6,104 bases of DNA. Origin: Bacillota bacterium (GTDB taxonomy: Bacteria; Bacillota; Clostridia; Peptostreptococcales; Anaerovoracaceae). The translations under genes and the position numbers were made by a program. The notes under the pieces were generated by a model, which saw nothing but the letters and a program-made list of their open reading frames with translations, was not told the origin of the DNA and made no database searches. The DNA is taken from NCBI GenBank assembly GCA_016286935.1, contig JAEEUO010000077.1:1-6104 (forward strand), in the 5' to 3' direction. Within the stretch, counting starts at the first letter, position 1. Each line of letters opens with the position of its first letter. This document shows positions 1 to 4,306 of this stretch, one piece after another.

Positions 1-642
1 GGTGGCGAGCTTTGCGAAGACGTACCGTTCCAGATACCATCCGTGTACCTCGATCCTCCCGAACGGAACGGCGTACTGGGCCACGACGGGATTCGCACGG
101 AGCGCTTCGTTCCGGTAGTCGTTCTCCACGATCTCGATGAACCGCTCCGCGGAATCGCAGTCCAGCACGGTACCCTCATCGTCCTTCCGGTACCGCCTGA
201 CAAACTCCGGATCGCCGTCGACCTCTTCGATCGAATAGCGCCACGGTTGCGCGATCGTCGATTTCTCGAGCCACCGGTAATCCTTCTTCACGTTCTCGAA
301 CGCCTTTTCCAGGTAGACCGAGACGTCTTTGCCGTATCGGAATTTCACCGCGGGCTCGGCGTTCCGGACAGCTTCTTCGGTGTACGCGCACAGGAAATCG
401 ACGAACTCGTCGGCCGTCTTTCCGTCCGTCCATTCGTCGATGTTCCTCGTGTCCAGGAACGTCCCGTTGTCCTGTCCGAAAACGTATTGGCCGTGGAGCG
501 GCACGATCACATACGGCGTTTTCTTTTTCATCTGCGCCAGCGTCGCCCACGGATACTTCTTTTTGAGCTTTTTCAGCGCCTTTTCGTAGTATACGCCGAT
601 ATCCGTTCCGTATTTGAATCGGACCGGATCGGCCGACGGGTT
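1..642 (-). repeat. Three diverged ~90-residue protein repeats (third cut by window edge)
   Basis: Read from the translation of the unrecognised gene. Unit 1 begins at residue 198, unit 2 at 291 and unit 3 at 381, so the spacing is 93 and 90 residues. Paired landmarks in units 1 and 2 are FKYGTDIGVYYEKA against FRYGKDVSVYLEKA, then DNGTFLD against DEGTVLD, then ADEFVDF...EEAVRNAEP against AERFIEI...NEALRANP. Unit 3 shows only its opening (PFGRIEVHGWYLERY). The match is at protein level and the DNA has diverged, so this is an old domain duplication and not a recent tandem repeat. Confidence 0.7.
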
Positions 643-1233
643 CCGGTTCAGTTCCTCCTCACGCTTCCGTTCTTCTTCCGCTTCCTGTTCCATGGCGAAG
701 AACTCATCGGAGCTCAGGGCCGTCCACGCCCACACCTCGTCCATGCTGTGGCAGGCCAGCGCCGGCGCGTAGATGAATGTCCCCTCCTTCTCTCCCGGCC
801 CCCGGTCCCATCTGCCGGACGCGAGGCTTCCGTTCATCAGGATGAGAAGGCAGTATTGTTCGCTTTTCGGCAGGTCTCCGTCCGCGAGGGAGCGGAAGCC
901 CTTGAACGTAACCATGTGAACACCGTCGCCTTCGGGCCCGAGGTCGATGAAACCGATCTCTTCGTCCTCCAGGCAGTTCGCCAGATCGTAGCGCTCAAGC
1001 GAGTGCCACTTCGCCACGTCGGACACGTCCACCGAATCGGCCGTCCCCCGGATAAAGTGTCCGGATACGCTCTTCTTGTCACGGTAATCGTTCGGAGACC
1101 ATGATCCCGCCGTATACCGGCCGTCCTTCAGCTCAAGAAGGCAGAATTCGCCGTACTGGGGCATATCCCCGGCTTTCACGTCGTGGAATTCGTTGAAAGA
1201 GATCGTCAGTTTCTTATAGTCGCATTTGAACAT
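1..1233 (-). CDS. Unrecognised repeat-containing protein, 5' part (runs off left edge)
   Basis: I do not recognise this family. The frame is open for 411 codons from ATG (1231-1233) to the window edge, with no stop, so the C-terminus is missing. The start is supported by AAAAGGA (1242-1248), with AGGA ending 8 nt before the ATG; another ATG at 1251-1253 is out of frame. No signal peptide or membrane helix is visible, so it is probably cytoplasmic. Residues 26-176 hold two diverged copies of a unit around the motif CLLxLxxGxxxxGxW (C31 to W45 and C128 to W142). Residues 182-196 are a highly charged Glu/Arg linker. From about residue 198 there are diverged units of about 90 residues, each opening with N-x(2-4)-P and an aromatic/Tyr-rich helix that ends Lys-rich (YYEKALKKLKKKYPW, then YLEKAFENVKKDYRW). 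No catalytic motif is evident. A binding or scaffold role would be a guess. The gene is certain; the function is unknown. Confidence 0.85.
   Translation of the reverse strand, partial: MFKCDYKKLTISFNEFHDVKAGDMPQYGEFCLLELKDGRYTAGSWSPNDYRDKKSVSGHFIRGTADSVDVSDVAKWHSLERYDLANCLEDEEIGFIDLGPEGDGVHMVTFKGFRSLADGDLPKSEQYCLLILMNGSLASGRWDRGPGEKEGTFIYAPALACHSMDEVWAWTALSSDEFFAMEQEAEEERKREEELNRNPSADPVRFKYGTDIGVYYEKALKKLKKKYPWATLAQMKKKTPYVIVPLHGQYVFGQDNGTFLDTRNIDEWTDGKTADEFVDFLCAYTEEAVRNAEPAVKFRYGKDVSVYLEKAFENVKKDYRWLEKSTIAQPWRYSIEEVDGDPEFVRRYRKDDEGTVLDCDSAERFIEIVENDYRNEALRANPVVAQYAVPFGRIEVHGWYLERYVFAKLAT
706..1158 (-). repeat. Two diverged N-terminal protein repeats
   Basis: In the same protein, residues 26-80 and 124-176 align over YGEFCLLELKDGRYTAGSW against EQYCLLILMNGSLASGRWD. 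Both are followed by a Gly-rich turn, a Phe-Ile pair (F60-I61 and F153-I154) and a Trp-containing segment (W76; W168 and W170). The offset is about 97 residues in the first block and slightly less after it. This is a second repeat type, distinct from the one in the C-terminal half. Confidence 0.6.
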
Positions 1234-1258
1234 CGTTTTTGTCCTTTTCTCATTGTAT

Positions 1259-1287
1259 ATCATACCACGAAAACACGGATCAGGAAA
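1259..1287 (-). promoter_or_regulatory. Promoter of the unrecognised gene (extended -10)
   Basis: On the minus strand TATGAT (1259-1264) matches the -10 consensus at 5 of 6 bases and is preceded by TG one base upstream (1266-1267), an extended -10 element. A weak -35, TTTCCT (1282-1287), lies 17 nt away. Transcription would start near 1252 and leave a leader of about 20 nt holding only the Shine-Dalgarno sequence. The promoter sits just beyond the tRNA terminator, so this gene is a separate transcription unit. Confidence 0.6.
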
Positions 1288-1294
1288 CCGCCGA

Positions 1295-1328
1295 ATAAAA
1301 AACGGACACCCGCGAAGGGTGTCCGTTA
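1295..1328 (-). terminator. Rho-independent terminator of tRNA-Ser
   Basis: A perfect 11-bp stem (AACGGACACCC at 1301-1311 with its complement at 1317-1327) encloses a 5-nt loop. In the minus-strand transcript the stem is followed by a U-run made from the last stem bases and positions 1297-1300. It starts 4 nt after the encoded CCA of the tRNA, so it ends the tRNA transcript and shields the next gene from readthrough. Confidence 0.9.
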
Positions 1329-1331
1329 TTT

Positions 1332-1423
1332 TGGCGGAGAAGGAGAGATTCGAACTCTCGAAACCGGGTATGGTTTACACGATTTCCAATCGTGCGCCCT
1401 CGACCAAGCTAGGCGACTTCTCC
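1332..1423 (-). tRNA. tRNA-Ser, anticodon GGA
   Basis: It folds completely as a 92-nt class II tRNA. The acceptor stem is GGAGAAG/CTTCTCC (1417-1423 with 1336-1342), with discriminator G (1335) and an encoded CCA (1332-1334). The D-stem is GCC/GGC. The anticodon stem CACGA/TCGTG holds loop TTGGAAA, giving anticodon GGA (1385-1387), which reads UCC and UCU. The long variable arm is an AAACC/GGTTT hairpin, as expected for serine, and the T-arm is GAGAG/CTCTC with loop TTCGAAT. The gene has its own promoter upstream and a terminator 4 nt downstream, so it is probably a single-gene transcript between thrC and the unrecognised gene. Confidence 0.97.
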
Positions 1424-1427
1424 AAAG

Positions 1428-1444
1428 CCGCTCATTTCGAGCGG
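1428..1444 (-). other. Hairpin at the 5' end of the tRNA precursor
   Basis: CCGCTC (1428-1433) and GAGCGG (1439-1444) form a 6-bp stem with a 5-nt loop between the tRNA promoter and the mature tRNA 5' end. The predicted transcription start (about 1442) falls at the base of this stem, so the precursor leader would be almost entirely this hairpin. It lacks a U-tract and is not a convincing terminator. It may protect the 5' end or be a leader that RNase P removes. Confidence 0.4.
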
Positions 1445-1448
1445 TATT

Positions 1449-1477
1449 ACTTTATCACATCGGCCGCGTGAATGCAA
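1449..1477 (-). promoter_or_regulatory. Promoter of tRNA-Ser
   Basis: On the minus strand the -10 is TAAAGT (1449-1454), with an extended TG motif at 1456-1457. The -35 is TTGCAT (1472-1477), exactly 17 nt away. The predicted start near 1442 lies about 20 nt before the mature tRNA, a normal leader length for a tRNA gene. Confidence 0.7.
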
Positions 1478-1489
1478 GCACTAAATTTA

Positions 1490-1520
1490 CCCCGGAGGCG
1501 CGGACGCGCCGCCATCGGGG
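1490..1520 (-). terminator. Possible weak terminator of thrC
   Basis: Beginning 7 nt after the thrC stop, an interrupted GC-rich hairpin can form: outer stem CCCCG/CGGGG (1516-1520 with 1490-1494) and inner stem GGCGC/GCGCC around a GTCC loop, with unpaired bases between them. It is followed in the minus-strand transcript by TAAATTTAG, an AT-rich stretch and not a true U-run. Partial readthrough into the tRNA is possible. Confidence 0.4.
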
Positions 1521-1526
1521 ACCGCG

Positions 1527-3017
1527 TTACCGGAGCGAACCGCGCACCGCGTCCGGCATCGCGCCGATGTCGCAGACGTCGGGGTGGCGGACATCCTTCC
1601 GGTCGAGTCCGACGAGGCCGGCGGGAACGGGAACGCGCGTCGCCTCGGCGAGAGCCGTCAGGGCGGCGAATCCGTTTTCGCGCTCCGGAAGGCCGATCGC
1701 GGCCGAAACGGCCTCGGCGAATTTGTAGGGGCTCGCGGTCGACACGATCACGGTCGGCGTTTCATCGCCCGTCTCCGCGCGGTAGGCGCCGTAAACGGCG
1801 GCGGCGACAGCGGTGTGGGTGTCCATCAGGTACGCGTGCTCCTCCCAGTAGCGGCGGATCGCAGCTTCCGCTTCGTCCGTCTCCGCGTATCCCGCGGCGA
1901 AATCGGCGAGGCCTTCGCGGATCGTTTCCGGGACCTCGTAGCGTTTTTCCGTCTCGAGCGCGGTCATCAGGCGGCGGATCTCCGCGCCGTCACGACCCGA
2001 AAGATGGTACAGGAGCCGCTCGAGGTTCGAGCTGATCAGAATGTCCATCGAGGGGCTCTCCGTCACGTGGAACGGCCGCTCCGCGATATCGTAGACGCCC
2101 GTGTTGAGGAAGTCCGTGAGGACCTTGTTCTCATTCGAGGCGCAGATGAACTTCCGGACCGGGAGGCCGAGCTGCTTCGCGTACCAGCCGGCGAGGATGT
2201 TGCCGAAGTTGCCCGTCGGAACGGCGAAGTTCACGGGATCGCCGGCGTGGATCGCGCCCTGCTTGACGAGCTGGACGTACGCCCAGACGTAGTAGACGAC
2301 CTGGGGCACGAGGCGGCCGATGTTGATCGAATTCGCCGAGCTGAACTTATACCCCTTCCCCGCGAGTTCCTCCGCAAAGGCGGGATCGGTGAAGATCTTC
2401 TTCACGCCGGTCTGCGCGTCGTCGAAATTGCCGCGGATGCCGAAGACGTGGGTGTTCGCGCCGGTCTGGGTGATCATCTGGCGCTTCTGGACCTCGGATA
2501 CGCCCTGCTCGGGGTAGAAGACGCAGATCTCCGTTCCCGGAACGTCCGCGAATCCTTCGAGCGCTGCCTTGCCCGTATCGCCGCTCGTCGCCGTGAGGAT
2601 GCAGATCCGGGCGGTCTCGCCCTTCATCGCGACGGCCTCGCGCAGGAGATACGGCAGGATCGACAGCGCCATGTCCTTGAAGGCGGCCGTACGGCCGTGG
2701 TACAGTTCCAGGAAGAACGCGTCCCCCGCCTTCCGCACGGGCGCGATCTCCGGGGCGCTGAACTTTCCGCTCTCGTACGCTCCCTTGACGCATCGTTCGA
2801 TCGCGTTCGCGTTGAGATCCGTCAGAAGCGCGGGAAGAAGCTTCCGCGCGAGATCCGGATAGGTCATTTCCGAGAAAAGCGTCAAAAGCGACGGCTTGAT
2901 GAACGGAGACGGGATCCGCTCCGGAACGTACAGCCCCTTATCCTCCGCGATGCCGCGGATGACGGCTTCTGACGCCGTGACTCTGTTCTGACTTCCTCTT
3001 GTGCTTTCGTAACGCAT
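1527..3017 (-). CDS. thrC: Threonine synthase
   Basis: PLP-dependent cytoplasmic enzyme converting O-phospho-L-homoserine to L-threonine and phosphate, the last step of threonine synthesis. The 496-residue length fits the longer threonine synthase class. Residues 1-45 form the usual N-terminal segment (MRYESTRG; GLYVPE at 28-33). The PLP lysine is K114 in GRTAAFKDMA (108-117). The Ser/Thr-Gly phosphate-binding loop is TSGDTGK (144-150). EQGVSEVQKRQM (170-181) and PTGNFGN (267-273), the PLP phosphate-binding loop, are also intact. I see no truncation or lost key residue. The start at 3015-3017 has AGGGGG (3026-3031) 8 nt upstream. It has its own promoter and about 100 nt of non-coding sequence after it, so it seems to be transcribed alone; no hom or thrB lies in the window. 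The leader of about 24 nt is too short for a T-box or riboswitch. Confidence 0.96.
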   Translation of the reverse strand: MRYESTRGSQNRVTASEAVIRGIAEDKGLYVPERIPSPFIKPSLLTLFSEMTYPDLARKLLPALLTDLNANAIERCVKGAYESGKFSAPEIAPVRKAGDAFFLELYHGRTAAFKDMALSILPYLLREAVAMKGETARICILTATSGDTGKAALEGFADVPGTEICVFYPEQGVSEVQKRQMITQTGANTHVFGIRGNFDDAQTGVKKIFTDPAFAEELAGKGYKFSSANSINIGRLVPQVVYYVWAYVQLVKQGAIHAGDPVNFAVPTGNFGNILAGWYAKQLGLPVRKFICASNENKVLTDFLNTGVYDIAERPFHVTESPSMDILISSNLERLLYHLSGRDGAEIRRLMTALETEKRYEVPETIREGLADFAAGYAETDEAEAAIRRYWEEHAYLMDTHTAVAAAVYGAYRAETGDETPTVIVSTASPYKFAEAVSAAIGLPERENGFAALTALAEATRVPVPAGLVGLDRKDVRHPDVCDIGAMPDAVRGSLR

Positions 3018-3047
3018 GATTGCCGCCCCCTATGAAATGATGGGCAA

Positions 3048-3077
3048 ATTGTAACGCAACCGGCGGGGGATTGTCAA
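3048..3077 (-). promoter_or_regulatory. Promoter of thrC
   Basis: On the minus strand a perfect -35, TTGACA (3072-3077), and a -10 TACAAT matching 5 of 6 bases (3048-3053) are separated by 18 nt. The predicted start is near 3041, giving a leader of about 24 nt. The -35 lies inside the loop of the hairpin that follows the upstream binding-protein gene. Confidence 0.8.
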
Positions 3078-3086
3078 TTCCGCCGG
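3060..3086 (-). terminator. Hairpin directly after the BMP gene, possible terminator
   Basis: CCGGCGG (3060-3066) and CCGCCGG (3080-3086) form a perfect 7-bp GC stem with a 13-nt loop, starting at the base after the BMP stop codon. A further ATT/AAT pairing inside the loop is possible. The transcript after the stem (TTGCGTTACAATTT) is only moderately U-rich, so intrinsic termination may be inefficient. The stem could also serve as a stabilising 3' end. Confidence 0.5.
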
Positions 3087-4292
3087 TCACTCGATCACGA
3101 TGACGTCCCGCAAAACGTAATGGAACGACGGCGCCGAGGCGTTCCGGTTCTCCGGGAATTCCGTATTGAGATCCCAGACGTCGCTCGGGTTGTCCGGATC
3201 GACGCCCACGTAGTTTCCCTTGAACACGTGGCACTTTCCGGCCACGATCTCTTCGACGGTCCTGCGGATCAATTCTTCGCTGCCCGCCGGCGCGATCGCG
3301 CGGTTCAGTTCCAGCATCTTGACCCAGCCCTCGCGGAAGCCGGCGCCGATGTCGTTTCCGTGGACGTTTCCGGATACGACGGCCTCGATGCGCTTATCGG
3401 AGAGGACCGCGCCGACCGCGCCGCGGATGTACGGCGACCAATCGAACCGCGTCCCGATCAGGGACGCCGTCGGCGCGACGTCGATCATATCCTGGTTGTA
3501 TCCGACGTGATAGACGGGGTGATTCGTCTTCGCGTTCTCACACTCCATGGCGGGACCGATCGTGTCGGAATCCTGGGCGATGATGACGCAGCCCTCTTCG
3601 ATGAACTCCGCCGCGTACTCCTTTTCCAGCATGTAGCTCGTCCAGGTGTACGTGTATTTGACGCGCATACGGGCGGTCGGGCAGATCTCCCTCGCACCGA
3701 GGAAGAACGCGGTATAGCCGGAGATGCACTCCGCGTACGGATACGTGCCGACGTAGCCGATCCACGCCTCTTCCGGCGTGATCTCACCGTCGTCGATCAG
3801 TTCCTGGAGCTTAAGGCCCGCGATCATGCCCGCGACGTAGCGGCCCTGGTAGATCTCGCCCATAAACGTGTGGTAGTTCGCCCGCACCGGTTCCGTGTTC
3901 GCGTTGTCGCACGTCGCCTGGCAGAACTGGACGTCCGGGAATTCGGCCGCGATCGCCTTGGCGGTCTCGCCGTAGCCGAAGCTGTTCGTAAAGATGATGT
4001 TGCAGCCCTGGCCGCACAGCTCGCGCAAAACGGTCGCCGCCTCCTCGTAGGGCACGTTGCTCTTCAAAAGGACCTCGACCTGATCGCCGTATTCCAGCTC
4101 CATCTCCTCCATCGCGCGGATGAAGTTGGCGCTGTAGGGCGTGCTTTCGTCTCCGATGAGCACGAAGCCGACGCGGGCGTGGTCCTTTCCGCGCGCGAGC
4201 GCGTCGGAGATGAGGTGGTACCCGAAAAACAGTGCGATGCAGACCGCGCAGACGAGAATGACCCAGCCGATCTTCGCTTTTTCCTTACCCAT
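3087..4292 (-). CDS. BMP (PnrA-like) family extracytoplasmic binding protein
   Basis: The 401-residue protein has a Lys-rich N-terminus, a hydrophobic segment at about 8-24 and a possible signal peptidase I site (ALA, 31-33); it may instead stay anchored. There is no lipobox, unlike most Gram-positive BMP proteins. The periplasmic-binding fold follows: VGFVLIGDES (41-50), NIIFTNSFGYGE (98-109), the family-typical EIYQGRYVAGMIAG (146-159), IGYVGTYPYAECISGY (178-193), AQDSDTIGPA (239-248), VGYNQDMIDVAP (263-274) and a basic-membrane-protein-like C-terminal lobe. Characterised relatives bind nucleosides or purines for ABC uptake, but the ligand here is not known. No permease or ATPase gene is adjacent. 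The start at 4290-4292 is chosen because GGAGGG (4301-4306) lies 8 nt upstream. It overlaps the HD-GYP sensor stop by 8 nt, so translation is probably coupled. An alternative start at 4337 would add 15 very basic residues and lacks this support. Inference: it may be the ligand-capturing partner of that sensor. Confidence 0.9.
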   Translation of the reverse strand: MGKEKAKIGWVILVCAVCIALFFGYHLISDALARGKDHARVGFVLIGDESTPYSANFIRAMEEMELEYGDQVEVLLKSNVPYEEAATVLRELCGQGCNIIFTNSFGYGETAKAIAAEFPDVQFCQATCDNANTEPVRANYHTFMGEIYQGRYVAGMIAGLKLQELIDDGEITPEEAWIGYVGTYPYAECISGYTAFFLGAREICPTARMRVKYTYTWTSYMLEKEYAAEFIEEGCVIIAQDSDTIGPAMECENAKTNHPVYHVGYNQDMIDVAPTASLIGTRFDWSPYIRGAVGAVLSDKRIEAVVSGNVHGNDIGAGFREGWVKMLELNRAIAPAGSEELIRRTVEEIVAGKCHVFKGNYVGVDPDNPSDVWDLNTEFPENRNASAPSFHYVLRDVIVIE

Positions 4293-4306
4293 TCGTCTGT
4301 CCCTCC
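4285..4306 (-). promoter_or_regulatory. Start-stop overlap with strong ribosome binding site
   Basis: The sequence ATGGGTAA (4285-4292) carries both the start of the BMP gene and, one frame over, the TAA stop of the HD-GYP gene. GGAGGG (4301-4306) lies 8 nt before the ATG, within the last codons of the sensor. This fixes the BMP start and points to translational coupling from one mRNA. Confidence 0.8.

Noticed and set aside
43..1104. 353-codon open frame on the plus strand
   Set aside because: It lies antisense to the minus-strand gene at 1-1233, which has a promoter, a ribosome binding site and coherent internal repeats. The plus-strand translation is Arg/Val/Leu-rich without recognisable motifs, typical of an antisense shadow in GC-rich coding DNA.
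1332..1423. tRNA gene as an integration (att) site
   Set aside because: No duplicated tRNA 3' end, integrase gene or mobile-element gene is visible in the window, and both flanks look like ordinary chromosomal genes.
1183..1728. Plus-strand open frames running across the tRNA gene
   Set aside because: They read through the antisense of the tRNA, its terminator and the thrC 3' end, and have no ribosome binding site or family similarity.
1584..2972. 462-codon open frame on the plus strand opposite thrC
   Set aside because: The opposite strand encodes threonine synthase with all its key motifs. The plus-strand product is Arg/Asp/Glu-rich with no family resemblance.
3018..3041. Riboswitch or T-box controlling thrC
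   Set aside because: The predicted leader is only about 24 nt and shows just a Shine-Dalgarno sequence, with no room for a structured leader or attenuator.
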